Shown here: in pieces, positions 23,539-35,800 of the stretch
Position numbering within the stretch: position 1 is the stretch's first letter
Layout: each line of letters opens with the position of its first letter
Assembly: GCA_949825025.1 (NCBI GenBank)
Contig: OX463784.1
Location: forward strand, 2,691,168-2,755,167
Direction of reading: 5' to 3'
DNA: 64,000 nt
Source of the DNA: Siphlonurus alternatus
Taxonomy: Eukaryota; Arthropoda; Insecta; Ephemeroptera; Siphlonuridae
Translations under genes and position numbers: made by a program
Notes under the pieces: model-generated
Databases searched by the model: none
What the model saw: the letters and a program-made list of their open reading frames with translations, nothing else
What the model was told of the DNA's origin: nothing

Positions 23539-23849
23539 GGAGAAAATGAGGATGAAATATATATTTCATCCTCATTTTGAGCAAGAATAAGTAAGATATG
23601 GTTTAAGCCTGTATTACACGACACAATTTTACGTACAATTTTTCTTTACAATAAAATTTTATCTCCATACAAACAAATGGAGTTGAAGTTTTCTTGTAAG
23701 GAAAAATTGTTTGCCAGAACTAAAAATATTGTATCGTGTAATACCGGCTTTGGAGGTAAAAAAAAAAATAGTTTAAGACGTGTGAAGGATGAGTTGAAGA
23801 TGTATAATTTTTCAGAATGCTGATTCAACCACAGCTTGATATATGTCTT

Positions 23850-24670
23850 ACTTTACTTGCAGAAAAGTATAGAGGGCACCAAATTATGCTTTTCTGATTT
23901 CTTACAGATTTATTTTGGAGGCCTGAAACTTTTTTTTTTTTTTCTAAAAGAGGTGTCAGTGAGTTGTGTGCGCACACACTATTGCGCATCATAATTTTAA
24001 TCATCATTGACGTCACGTGCGATGCTCATCTTCAAGTTTTTGCATGTGTGCACGTGAAAAAGTTTCGTTGGCTCCTCAAAAGCTGCGCAGTAGAAATGTA
24101 TGCAATATTGCGCTATACGAGCATCTGCTGAAGTTATTTGTGGTATTGATCAGCTGTTTTAACCGGAACATTTGAAATGAAAATTTGTCTCGGATTTTGG
24201 TATTGTATCATAATTTGCTCAAGATTTTTATGAAGAGCGGATTCACCATAATATGTTCTATCTTTGAATATTTTTAAAAACAATTTACGGGAGTTTGCGA
24301 AAGAAATTGGAGTTTGAATAAAACAGAAGCCACGTTTTTCGAGCGTTAGCATGGAGTAGATGGACGAAGTCATCGACTTTTAGACCCAAATGCTCAGAAT
24401 TTTTACGAAGGACGGTCTCAACTGATTTCAGATGCTCCGAAGTAACTTTTTACATGCAAGAGAATGAGATTTACCATCGGTCAATTTTTCGCTCACTACT
24501 TTAATTAATCATTAAAAGTGCGTCAGTGCAGCCACGCCCCCTGGAGGCGTCATAATAGGCGTCTCGGCTCTATTCTTTTTATTAAAGAGTCAGGGGTGCC
24601 AACTTATCTTTCATAACTTTCAATAATTATTTCAATATTCATTAATTATTAAGTTAATCTGTCCTCCCAT
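23850..24670. mobile_element. Diverged TTGCAGAAA-family MITE remnants
   Basis: 23860-23930 (CTTGCAGAAAAGTATAGAGG, CACCAAATTATGC) and 24530-24650 (CCACGCCCCCTGGAGGCGTC, TCAGGGGTGCCAACTTA) match two arms of the family at 32803-33142. About 600 bp of unrelated sequence lies between. Confidence 0.5.
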
Positions 24671-25775
24671 TAAAAATTTCTTGCGATGCACGGTCGGGTC
24701 TCGAGCGTTATAGCAGAGTTTTGAGTATCCATCATGATGGATTCTCTGTGGTAATAGCAACGTTAACACAACGGAGCTCGTATGTTAAAAAAACGCCTTT
24801 TGAACAGTACAGAACAGTACTGCAGAGTAGTACATCATAGGAAGGGAGAGGGGGGAGAAGAAGTATCTCTCGGACGGTACATGAACGGTATACCGTTCAA
24901 AAACCGTTCATGTACTGTTTGAAATTATGTTTTCTTGTAAGGAAAAATTGTATGCAATTATTAGAAAAATTGTATCGTGTAATACTGGCTTATGGAGATG
25001 AAATTTTAATGTATAAGGAAAACTTGTACGTAAAATTGTATATCGTGTTATACAGGCTTAACCATATCTTACTCCTTTTTCTTGCTCAAAATGAAGATGA
25101 AGTACACGAGAATTGCAACAGTACGAGATAAGAAAATGCAGTATAATAATATTGTGTTTTCCCCATTTCTTCCTCAAAATTGTTGCAAATTAGGAGAGAA
25201 TTAAGCCTGTATTACACGATACAATTTTGCTTACAATTTTTCCTTACATATTGTTAATTTTGGTATATATTATTATCGGCTATCCTATATAAAGAGAAAT
25301 ACTCAATATTATATAATTTCGTATGCACTGTGAATGATACACCTTTTAATGGTAAAGTGCTATACATATTTAGAGAGAGAGAGAGAGAGGCAAGAGACCA
25401 GACATTATGAGCCATTATAACCGTTTTTTTTTTTTTTTTTTTAAGTAATGAACATCATATAAAATGTTTTATAGGCATGTTATAGATAATGTACAAAATT
25501 TTCATTGCATTTCTGTCGTATAAATTATGAAGTTTTGTTGCAATTATGAACCTTATGCTTCATGCACATAGGGTCTTAAGTCGCATAAAAACATCATGGT
25601 TTATACAACACTTATATTCTGGAGCAACTGTTTCTTTCACTTAATAACTTGAAATAATGCATAGTAAATATACGATGCAAAAATAAATGCAATGATAATA
25701 TAAAGTATACAATACTTTATATCATTTTATTATAGTAAATTTTATCATTAATAATTAGCAAGCTTCTTAAAACTT

Positions 25776-26110
<335 letters not shown>

Positions 26111-26301
26111 GTGACAAATAAGTTTCGCTGGCTGCGAAGCAAGTAGAAACACGTTGTAATTATTAACGAAAACTTTAGAAAAAAAACAAACGCGAAACGC
26201 ATAAGGTTCATTTTCATATAACTTAACAAGTTTTGGTCACGTGAATTTTAAAATATGCCCTTTTGATATTCACTGTGTTGTGACGTCACCTATAGTGCTT
26301 G

Positions 26302-26304
<3 letters not shown>

Positions 26305-26371
<67 letters not shown>
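26305..26371. repeat. (AT)n microsatellite
   Basis: Uninterrupted AT dinucleotides, 67 bp. Confidence 0.95.
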
Positions 26372-26373
<2 letters not shown>

Positions 26374-26593
26374 AAATTTTACATCAAACAATAATTTCAA
26401 TATCTATCGGATGATTTTAAAAAAAATTAATTTACCTATTTATTTATCAATAATCAATCTTTTTATTGTTGATTATTTTATTGAAAAAAGTGATTGTAAA
26501 ATATAATGTATATAGATTTATTGTAATTTGTGTTTACGTATATATGAAACGTCAACAAAGCTGCATGTTGATGTTCGATGTGTTGTGACGTCA

Positions 26594-26627
26594 ATATATA
26601 TACATATTCACACACACACACACACAC

Positions 26628-26679
<52 letters not shown>

Positions 26680-26714
26680 GTGTGTGTGTGTGTGTGTGAA
26701 TATGTATATATATA
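26594..26714. repeat. Palindromic compound microsatellite (CA)n(TA)n(TG)n
   Basis: TATATATACATATTCACACA, CA run, TA run, TG run and TGTGTGAATATGTATATATA mirror each other. The flanks (TGTGTTGTGACGTCA; GAAATTTTACATCAA; TCGGATGATT) duplicate those of the previous AT microsatellite about 300-350 bp upstream. Confidence 0.9.
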
Positions 26715-26900
26715 GAAATTTTACATCAATCGATAATTTCAATATCGATCGGATGATTAAAAAAAAATTAATTTATCAATAAATCAAAAATCAATTTATT
26801 GGTTATTGATCGATAGATATATTGGTTCCAATAGCCATTCAATCGATCATGCCCCCCCCCCCTCCCCCCATCAATGCATGGATGATCGAGTGACAGCTCA

Positions 26901-26938
26901 TGACGTCACATCCTGTGACGTCACAGGACGTGACGTCA
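26901..26938. promoter_or_regulatory. Three CRE-like TGACGTCA octamers at 15-bp spacing
   Basis: Perfect TGACGTCA palindromes at 26901-26908, 26916-26923 and 26931-26938, with two more at 26281 and 26586. TGACGTCA is the consensus site of CREB/ATF bZIP factors. No gene is recognised nearby, so function is unproven. Confidence 0.45.
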
Positions 26939-27524
26939 GAGATCCCCTGATCCCCATATGCAGAAGTAACCCCACCTTACTACTCATGCCTTAACTCTCG
27001 CCATGTAAAGACGTTTAAATAAATAAAATAAATAAATATATAAATATATAAACTCTTGTTAGAGTGAAATAGCTGAAGAAGTTAAATTGAATTAATTTAT
27101 AGCATTCAAATTGGACTTAATAACAGCTAAAATTACTTGATATTGTATGAATAATTAATATTTGTGGCGTTTTTCCCTCATATTTATTTTCCATTTATTT
27201 ACGTAATATCCATGCATGCACGATTATTGTGAAAAAAAAAAAAGAAAGACATAGAAATTTTTGTCTAAGCCACGATACAATGCATATATTAAGAATGATT
27301 TTTCTCAATTTTATATTTTATTGGAAATTTCCATCAAGTGAATATCATCAATATCAAGAGATGATATTTTTGTGTAAATTTTTTTACTTATTTTTTTTCA
27401 AATTAAATTTAATCGAAAAGTAGTGACTTCATTTCACGTAGTATATGCATACTTGCGCGTATAATACAAAAAATATAATATATATTCCGCAATTTTGGAA
27501 GAAATATTCTGTTTTGCGAGAATC

Positions 27525-27905
27525 ACGGATAAAATACCCTTTGATAAAATACCCCCGGATATAATACCCAGACAAAATACCCTAGGACAAAATACCCTTG
27601 GACAAAATACCCTCGGACAATTAACCCTTGGACAAAATACCCTTATACAATTAACCCTTGGACAAAATACCCTTAGACAATTAACCCTTGGACAAAATAC
27701 CCTCGGACAAAATACCCTGGGATAAAATACCCTTGGACAAAATACCCTTGGACAATTTACCCACAGATAAAATACCCTTGGACAAAATACCCTTAGACAA
27801 AATACCCTTGGACAAAATACCCTTGGACGAAATACCCTTGGAAAAAATACCCTTAGACGAAATATACCCTTGGACAAAATACCCTCGGATAAAATACCCA
27901 TCACT
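27525..27905 (+). repeat. Left 17-bp minisatellite array
   Basis: About 23 units of roughly GGACAAAATACCCTT with variants GGACAATTAACCCTT and GGACGAAATACCC. Both strands stay open by chance and give repetitive pseudo-proteins. Confidence 0.93.
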
Positions 27906-27909
27906 TTGA

Positions 27910-28945
27910 GGTTGGGAAAAATTTCAGTTTCAATTCAGGGCGAGAAATTCACATTTTTGAAAATACTGGAATATTTCATTTGCAATACATTCATAAACTA
28001 GCTCATTCAAAGAATAATCATCGTTTTGAATAATATATAATAGATATATATATATGAATCTCAATTCCAAAACGCTTTTGGGTAAAAATGCATGTCCCCA
28101 CTCGTGTTCAGTTCGTTCATATATAGCCGTCTCACTCAAATATCTTTTAATATACTATACACATCAATGCTCGTTTTTTCCTAACGGGGCCGGCTCCGTA
28201 GTCTGGTCTTTTTGTCAAAATTATATAACTTAAAGTTCGGTAAGAAAGAAGCATATGATTTTTTTCCCCGGTGTCTCAATATTTTTAAGTCACTAATATG
28301 CATTAAGAAGTTATAAAGGCTTTTTAACACAACTAAATACTTTTTAAGATAATTTTATTATGTACCATGTGTACATGTAATTCTATATCTTCAAAAATAT
28401 AAAATTTCTTCTCATCATTAAAAATGTGAATTAAATATAATTTTTTTCTGGTAAATAATGATTTTGTACAATAAAATAACAAATAAATAACTGAAATAGC
28501 AATACGTATTTTACTATCATGCTTTGTGCTGGTTGTTACCCGTGACAACATAAATTTTAAAAACATTATGAACATTTAATTTTATAGCTGGTTTCCATGA
28601 GTAAGTTTATAGAACATTCTACAGCAAAAAGCAATATATGTATCTCTTGTCGACCTTACAATGTAACATTATGTTAATACGTAAAAAATTGGGTGAGGAA
28701 GCAATGTTTTCTTCTATTCATGAGGTGACGATTTTTTATTCTTACTTTTTGTTTTGTTTTTGCTCTTTATTAAAAAATAATGAAAAAAATGCATTCATAT
28801 AATACATTCATTGTAAAATAATTATACCATAATAATTATGCGATGTTTTATTTAGTATCCCCTGTTCATTTACATTTACTTATTCCCCCCCAAAGTCCTT
28901 TTTGCCTGGGTTGGCTCAAATTTATTGCACCTAAATTAACCTACA
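27910..28945. other. Spacer of the 17-bp-repeat foldback element, left half
   Basis: AT-rich DNA with no recognised gene or repeat; short open frames here have no motifs. Confidence 0.4.
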
Positions 28946-29336
28946 TTAAGGGTAAGATAACACGAACAATCGATTGTTGTAGTCCCATTTGATTAACATG
29001 TAAACCATAGCAACCTCATAATGATTCTGAATGTTTTTTGAGAGACAGTTCTTGGCACCAAAAAAATATGGAAAATATTTCAAAACAATCGGACGATCCA
29101 ATTTTTTTAAATTATTTTCTTAGTTTAGGTCTCCATGGGAAAGCCCTATACTAAAAATTTAAAAAATTCGTTTAAAAAAATTGGATAGTCCGATTGTTTT
29201 GAAATTTTTTCCATATTTTTTTGGTGCCAAAAACTGTCTCTCAAAAAAAATTCAGAGTTATTATGAGGTTGCTAAGATTTACATGTTAATCAAATGGGAC
29301 TACAACAATCGATTCTTCGTGTTATCTTACCCTTAA
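28946..29336. mobile_element. TTAA foldback MITE (GGGTAAGATAACAC type)
   Basis: TTAAGGGTAAGATAACACGA at the left and TCGTGTTATCTTACCCTTAA at the right. Arms share CCCATTTGATTAACATGTAA and CAATCGGACGATCC / GGATAGTCCGATTG. Same family at 36464, 45486 and 58472. Confidence 0.9.
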
Positions 29337-29837
29337 AAAAATAACATGATAAATAATAAAATAATTAAAAGGTGCTAAATATTTAATTATTATACTCTAC
29401 AACTAAACGTATAAAAAATAAATTATGCTGTGAAAGTATCATGCGCAGGATTCAGTGAAATTTATTTTACCTTTTTCATGGGCAATTCGCAATAACATAT
29501 TATAAATTATAGAAATTATAATCATAAATTTATGATTATAATTATTGGTACTGTTGAAATCCGAAATATCATATATTTTTAATTTTGGTTGGTTGGTTGG
29601 TATTTTGGGGCAATTGACACATTATATTTTTAATTTTATTATATCAATAGGAAACTTAAACAAACTTTTTATGCAACATGAAAATTATTGTACCCTGTCC
29701 CTTTAATAATAATAATATTAATACTGTACTGTACAGTGTATATACAATACATGTGTGCAAAATGTTTGCATGATGTAGGTATAATTTTTATCATTCTACG
29801 AAATACCTAAGATGCTGTTATATATTATAATATATGG

Positions 29838-30130
29838 TAAATTGTCTGAGGGTATTCTGTCCAAGAGTGTTTCGTCTAAGGGTATTTTGTCCGAGGGTAT
29901 TTCGTCCAAGGGTATTTTGTCCATGGGTATTTTGTCTGAGGGTATTTTATCTGAGGGTATTTTGTCCAAGGGTATTTTGTCCTAGGGTATTTTGTCCAAG
30001 GGTATTTTGTCCTAGGGTAAATTATCCAAGGGTATTTTGTCCTGGGGTAAATTGTCTGAGGGTATTTTGTCCTAGGGTATTTTGTCTGGGTATTATATCT
30101 GAGGGTATTTTATCAAAGGGTATTTTCTCC
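29838..30130 (-). repeat. Right 17-bp minisatellite array (inverted)
   Basis: About 18 units of GTCCAAGGGTATTTT, inverted copies of the left array, including the TTAACCC-type variant (GGGTAAATTGTC). Confidence 0.93.
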
Positions 30131-30929
30131 GTTTACCGTGTTTTGCGAATGCGATCGAGAAAAGGGGCATGGAGTTGCAAAATCATTTGGGTCCGTACAT
30201 TTTCGTAAATATTCACAACCACATTCCTATAACGAATTTTTATTTTTTTTAATGATAATTTTTTTTAAAAAATGTCCCTTTTTTAAATTTTAAAAGCGGT
30301 ATATTTAGGCGTCCCGAAAGCCTCTTTGTGGACACAGGGACATGGTACTCTAAAACGGTACTGTACCGGTCAAAACGGTACGTCTGGTCATAGTGGTCAC
30401 CCTAATTTGTGCTGTCGCACACAGAGAATCGCTTGATTTCATGTCATCAGCATATATATGTGTGCGCGCGCACACAGCTTCGCATATATATGGTATATAT
30501 CGTATGATATCGTATTAAGTATCTCATTTAATTAGAAGTTAGAACCGGTTTTAAATTTGTATCATACGAATTAAGTCATACCATACGATATAATATATAC
30601 CATATGCGATACGATACGTTCAAGGAAGTGTGCGATTTCCCTAAAAGGGACTGCATGCAGGACTATACATGCATGCATGACACCACACGTACGTACTAGA
30701 TACTCATTTTGGTCGAAGAAATTCGATGACGTACGTCGTTCAAGTTTCTCATGAAAACAAAATTTAATTACTGTTTTTTAATTACAATTTGATGATTACT
30801 CTATTATATTTTTTTCAAGAAAATAACACCCCTATATGTTATATGAGCGTTGAGCTCGAAGCGGGGGGTTTAATAATATGGGTATATATTAAGAATAAGG
30901 GAAAAAATTAAGGGATGGTGCAGGCATGC

Positions 30930-31015
30930 ATGGTTACACGGCCTGTTACGCGTCCCAGCATTCGCTTAGATGCAGAGACTGAGGGAACCGTGGAACACCT
31001 CAGTCAGGATGGTGA
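30930..31015 (-). mobile_element. 5S-SINE tail fragment
   Basis: GGCCTGTTACGCGTCCCAGC and GAGACTGAGGGAACCGTGGA are the complement of the tail of the SINE at 5345-6000. The head is missing. Confidence 0.7.
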
Positions 31016-31062
31016 TAATAAAGAATCATTATACCAACCTGCATGAAATACTTAATTATTAT

Positions 31063-31160
31063 ATTGCAGAAATGGATAAAGGGTGTAAAGTTATGCTACC
31101 CTGATTTTTTTCAGATATTTTAGAGTCCGGGAACTATTTTTAAAAACACATTGAAAGTAC
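31063..31160. mobile_element. Half of a TTGCAGAAA-family MITE
   Basis: TATTGCAGAAATGGATAAAG, GGTGTAAAGTTATGCTACCC and GGGAACTATTTTTAAAAA match one arm of 32803-33142; the other arm is absent. Confidence 0.6.
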
Positions 31161-32025
31161 ATCTATAGAGAGATATGCATTAATTCTTGATAAATTAAGG
31201 ATATAGGATCTAAAAGAGCGCAAATTTCGGGGGGTGGGGGATGGCGGCGCTCTTCATAAAGCCTATGGTAAACAAAAAAAAAAAAAAAAAATGGATTGGG
31301 AGAAATATGCCCATACTGCCCATGTTATATAATTCAAAAATTTCGAAGATGGGGGGGAGGGGGGGGGGGCGATTCCCTCTAAATCTCCGTGCCTGAAGGA
31401 GAGCGTGGATTCAAAAACCCGACCTCGGTAAAACTTTGTTCTGAACTTTGCATTTATAACCTTTTAGCAATATACTTATTCATCCAGCACCATGCAAGGA
31501 AAAAAAAAAAATAAATAATAATAATAATAATAATAATTAAATAAATAAATAAAAAAAATTGCCCTGCGCGCGGCTATACATTTCATTTTTGCAATATATA
31601 TTTGTTTTTATGTCCATTGGGGTTTTTGATCTCGCATAACTAATTTCACGTAAAAAGGAACGCACCTTCGATCTTAATAAGTCAAAACAGGCGCGGATCC
31701 AGGGGTGAGGGGGGGGGGGCTGCAGCCCCCCTTCCGAAATTTTGGATTTAACATGGGCAATATAGGCATTTCCCCAACTCCAAAATTTTTTTTAACATTG
31801 GCCTTATGGAGGCAGCGGAGAACATTTTTTTTTCATGTGTGGGATTTTTTTTTAACATTTTGTCAGCTGATCCGTGTTACCTTACTCTTATAATATTAAT
31901 ATAATTAAATTAATTTTTAAGAATTTGTTTAAAAACTTGTTAGTTTTAAAAAATGCTATACTTTAAAATTTATAATTATATGTATGTTACGCAATAATAT
32001 ATATCGACAAGGACAAATTATGTTA
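31161..32025. other. Intergenic DNA with a GGCGCGGATCCAGG-type MITE end
   Basis: 31691-31850 carries GGCGCGGATCCAGG, poly-G/poly-C and AACATGGGCAATATAGGCAT as in the element fragment at 11221-11340. The rest is simple AT-rich sequence with A runs and (AAT)n near 31515. Confidence 0.5.
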
Positions 32026-32391
32026 TTAAAAGGGTAAGGTAACGCCACCAATGTTAAAAAAAATCCCTCACACAAAAATTCTGAAAAAATTTAAAATGTT
32101 CTCCTAGCTCTACACCCCCTACCATGCAGTAGGTAAAATATCAGGTATACAAATACCATCTAGTTTTTGAGTTATGGATTTTTAAAGTTGACTAATTTAA
32201 CATGGGAGTTCCATTTCTCCATGTTAAAGTATCAACTTTAAAAATTAATAACTCAAAAACTAGCTCGAATTTGTTTATCTGAAATTTTACCTACTGATAG
32301 GGGGTGTAGAGGAGAACATTTTAAATTTTTTTCATAATTTTTGTGTGAGGGACTTTTTTTAACATTGGTGGCGTTATCTTAATACCCTTAA
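32026..32391. mobile_element. TTAA foldback MITE (GGTAACGCCACCAATGTT type)
   Basis: GGGTAAGGTAACGCCACCAA at the left and TTGGTGGCGTTATCTTAATA then CCCTTAA at the right. Arms share CTAGTTTTTGAGTTATG and GTTCTCCTnnnCTACACCCC. Siblings at 34817-35171 and 61843-62146. Confidence 0.88.
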
Positions 32392-32533
32392 TCTGTAGCA
32401 TAATAATATTCAGAATTTTTTCAGAGAGTTGCAGATACCATTATGATTACATCGTTCGCAGAAACAGCAAAACACTCCTATATTTACTGAGGCGTTATCA
32501 ATGCTTTTATATAAATTAAAATTCGACGATCTG

Positions 32534-32565
<32 letters not shown>

Positions 32566-32802
32566 AAATATTTCATAACTTTTCTGATATGAAAGTAACG
32601 ACTGGGGTGACAAATAATTGAGCACGTAATTGATAAGGACGCGATACACATCCACTTCGCTGATAATAATGATATTAATTTTCATACTCGTTTTCCTGCA
32701 TGAAATATATAATTATATTCACAAGGATATGAGTGATTTTTAATTGGGCTTCCTAATCATGTCCAGTCTAAGTTTCTTATTAATTATTTAATTATGAAAC
32801 CA

Positions 32803-33142
32803 CAATGGACAACCTAATTGAAAATATTTTATTGCAGAAATGAATAGAGGGTGTACCAAAGTTATGTTACTCTGATTTGTTTAATTTTTTTTTTAAAACC
32901 CAGAACTATTTTTAAATAATTATTGAAAGTGCGGCCACGCCCCTTGAAGGCGTCAATAGGCGTCTCGGTCCTATGCTTTTTATTAAGGATTCAGGGGTGC
33001 CAACTTAACTTACAGAACTTTCAATAATTATTTAAAAATAGTTCGGAGACTAAAAAAAAATCGGAAAAAATTCAGAGTAGCATAATTTGGTGCCCTCTAT
33101 TCATTTCTGTAACAAAAATTTTTGATGTAGGTTGTCCATTGC
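32803..33142. mobile_element. Foldback MITE, TTGCAGAAATGAATAGAGGG family (clean copy)
   Basis: AATGGACAACCTA and TAGGTTGTCCATT ends; inner ATTGCAGAAATGAATAGAGG and CCTCTATTCATTTCTG. Arms join through CGGCCACGCCCCTTGAAGGC. This copy serves as the reference empty site for the nested element at 52656-58180. Confidence 0.88.
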
Positions 33143-33226
33143 CATTATATAACTATATAATGCCATATAATTCGTCTTTCTAATTACTCACTAATTAAGT
33201 ATGAAAGAGACCGAATCTTCTGAGAC

Positions 33227-34307
33227 CAGTGGTGAAAGTAGTTTCAATCTCTTACCAGTGCGCCTCAGATAGAGGCCTGAAGGGCCAAAACCCCCGCCGG
33301 AGGCGCGATTTTTTGGGAAAAAGGGGCGTGGTTTATTTTTTTATATTAAAAAGTGGTTTTAAAATTCATTTATAATGTTTGCATGCATATCTTCATTTTG
33401 AGTAAAATTAAATAATATTATCCAAACTTTGTAAAAAAAAAAAAAAAAATGCAATGAGTGATTGATTCTCGATCACATTAAAACATTAAATTCATAAAAA
33501 AAATATTTAAAAATATTATAGCTAGTATTAATATAATAAAAATACATAAGTTAACTTTTTTTTAAACTCCTTGCGTAAATGAACTTAATGAACCCTCTAA
33601 ACCTCGGTGGGTATATGTGGGCCATGCAGAGGAGGCACTCCCCCTCTGCCTCTTGACTTAATTGTAATTAAAAATTAATTTGAATAAAAATGTGTTAATT
33701 TTGTGCAATAAATGAGACAGAAAAAAAAGTAATAAAATTCGTGGTGTAGTATATATAACGCATCATTAGCAAAAGTTGTTTTGAATCTATTTTAATTAAT
33801 TTTATTAGTCATTCAAGAATTAAAAAATAAAATAAATATATATTGAAAGAAATATTACAGGGTATAGTAAATATCTATCTCTTCATAAAAATCGAAGATA
33901 AAATAGTCAACCCAGTAAGCCTACAGAAATTTAAATAAATTTAGAAAAACATTAAAAACTATTTCTATAAAAAAAAATCGTCAGCTTGACATAGCTAATA
34001 AATAGTTGATAGTATGTAAATAGTTGATTTTATTTTTTTTTTTCCTTTTAGGAGCTTTTTAACTCAAAAGAATTAAAGAGTAAATTAAATTTCGTGAGAC
34101 AAAAGTACGAAGTATAAGAAAATTGTCATTCATTATTTGAGCATGATTAATGTTTTACAAAGTAACTTCTCTGATTTTGAAAATTTTACTAAAAATTATT
34201 GATTATTTTTAATAAATTTCGATCAGTGTCTTACCAGTGCGCCGCACTGGCGTCAAATGTCTTACCAGTGCGGCGCACTGGCGCGCACCGGCTTACTTTC
34301 ACCACTG
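33227..34307. mobile_element. Non-autonomous hAT element with perfect 8-bp duplication
   Basis: Ends CAGTGGTGAAAGTAG and TACTTTCACCACTG. TCTGAGAC flanks both sides (33219-33226 and 34308-34315). 1,081 bp. Subterminal repeats CTTACCAGTGCG[C/G]CGCA occur at both ends. No open frame encodes a transposase. Confidence 0.9.
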
Positions 34308-34389
34308 TCTGAGACAATAAAAACCTGAGCGTTTTGCGGGCTCATCGGGAACAGGCCTTGCAAACTATTCCGGAATTTGCCTGTGACTG

Positions 34390-34640
34390 AGGGAAACGTG
34401 GAAACCTCAGCCAAGATGGACGCTATATACACAGCTTTTGTTTATGAACTGGATGTTCAATGGTCCAAATTTGAGCCAGGGGTTCAACATGGTGAAAAAG
34501 CGCTTATACAATTTACCCCTGGTTGGGAAACAATATTTTGGTTGCAAATAGTCACCCATCTAACTAATATAGGAACATATATAGTAACCACGCTCGGCGT
34601 TGCTTGACTTCGGTGATCTGAAAAGAGCCCGACAAACACA
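34390..34640 (-). mobile_element. 5S rRNA-derived SINE
   Basis: On the - strand, AGATCACCGAAGTCAAGCAA then CGCCGAGCGTGGTTACTA (34577-34617) matches 5S rRNA around the internal promoter. The body ends with GGCTGAGGTTTCCACGTTTC and CCTCAGTCAC, as at 5345-6000. Confidence 0.75.
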
Positions 34641-34816
34641 TTAGCTGTTACTGAATTTTTATTAAAAAAAGGACAATTTTAGAAACTAATTTTGAATAGA
34701 AAAATATCAAAATCATTCGAAGCCAAATAATAATAAAAAATGTAACAGAAAGAAAATAGTGCTTTAGCAATAGTTATACTACAGTAAGTTAAATACACAG
34801 AAAAAATATTTTTCAT

Positions 34817-35171
34817 TTAAGGGTAAGGTAACGCCACCAATGTTAAAAAAAATCCCTCTCACAAAAATTCTGAAAAAAATTTAAAATGTTCTCCTCTATA
34901 CCCCCTATCAGTACCTAAAATATCAGGTATTCAAATACGATCTAGTTTTTGAGTTATAAAATTTTAAAGTTGACTACTTTAACATGGAGAAATGAAACTC
35001 CCATGTTAAATTGGTCAACTTTAAAAATTCATAACTCAAAAACTAGATCGTATTTGTATACCTGATATTTTAGCTACTGATAAGGGGTGTAGAGGAGAAC
35101 ATTTTAAATTTTTTTCAGAATTTTTGTGAGAGGGATTTTTTTTAACATTGGTGGCGTTACCTTACCCTTAA
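34817..35171. mobile_element. TTAA foldback MITE (GGTAACGCCACCAATGTT type)
   Basis: TTAAGGGTAAGGTAACGCCA and TGGCGTTACCTTACCCTTAA ends are perfectly inverted. The arms are almost identical to 32026-32391. The centre contains TTTAACATGGAGAAATGAAA. Confidence 0.92.
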
Positions 35172-35445
35172 AGAAATTTTGAATTAATGCAGCTATGCAT
35201 ATATAAAATTATGAAATATAAAACTCCTAATCATAAAATTTATAGCCATAATTTAATAATGAATTCATCAAAATTGTTCTAATAATATTTTATTTGGTTT
35301 TATTTGTATATTTTGTTGATTAAGGCTGTAAAACTTATAGTGCATACAAATAAAATTATGTTAAGATAATTGTTAATTGTACGAACTTTACTTGAAATAT
35401 TCCCTCTGGTAAAATTATATATTATATTATATATATACAGTATTA

Positions 35446-35800
35446 TTAAACCGCTCTGTAGTGTAGTGGTTAGTACCCCTGGCTCTGGTCCAAGAGGTCC
35501 CCGGTTCGATTCCCGAACACGGCAGACTTGGGATGGGTGTGACTGATCACTAGATTATGGAGTTGGTAGGAGGAAGGCAGCTTACGGCTGTCTATACTCC
35601 GCTGCCCTGCAGTATTGCACTGCCACACTGCAGGCTGCACAGATCTGGTAGTAGGAGCCCAGAAGAGTGCAGGAAAGGGTTCTGGGAGCCTGGTAAGCTC
35701 CAACATGATCGCAAGATAACTCTTACTGACAAGGCTAAATATCGGCCTGGCCACACCCGAAAGGATAAAATAGTGTCAAGGGTATTATTATTATAATTAA
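35446..35800 (+). mobile_element. tRNA-derived SINE
   Basis: The head has an A-box-like GTAGTGTAGTGGTTAGTAC and a B box GGTTCGATTCC ending GAACACGGCA. The body contains GAGTTGGTAGGAGGAAGGCA and CAGCTTACGGCTGTCTATAC, followed by a unique tail to an A/T-rich end. The second copy at 63818-64000 shares head and body. Confidence 0.82.

Larger units (their letters stand above)
21800..25260. repeat. Cluster of nested MITEs ending GTATTACACGATACAA
   Basis: The terminus GTATTACACGATACAA or its complement recurs near 21826, 21921, 22101, 22442, 22622, 22740, 22900, 23608, 23732, 24971 and 25207. Typical units of about 130-150 bp (clear at 22618-22760) carry GAACTCCATTTGTTTGTATG and GAGATGAAATTTTCTTG inside. 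Copies are tandem, inverted and nested, some with long poly-A centres. A complete single copy lies at 42541-42692. Confidence 0.8.
27518..30142. mobile_element. Foldback element with 17-bp minisatellite arms
   Basis: The left array (27525-27905) repeats GGACAAAATACCCTT-type 15-17-bp units. The right array (29838-30130) is the same repeat inverted (GGGTATTTTGTCC). The outer edges correspond: left CACGGATAAAATACCCTTTG and the complement of right GGGTATTTTCTCCGTTTACC. The order of variants (AATACCCAGACAAAATACCC just inside) is also shared. The 1.9-kb spacer contains a later TTAA MITE (28946-29336). No transposase is present. Confidence 0.82.

Noticed and set aside
27434..27904. Long repetitive open frame (RVFCPRVFCPRVNC...) on the - strand, and its partner at 29834-30208
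   Set aside because: Produced by the 17-bp minisatellite; no start context, splice or homology, and several frames are open at once.
35453..35527. Functional tRNA gene
   Set aside because: A and B boxes are present, but the acceptor stem does not pair and a shared SINE body follows; same for 63821.
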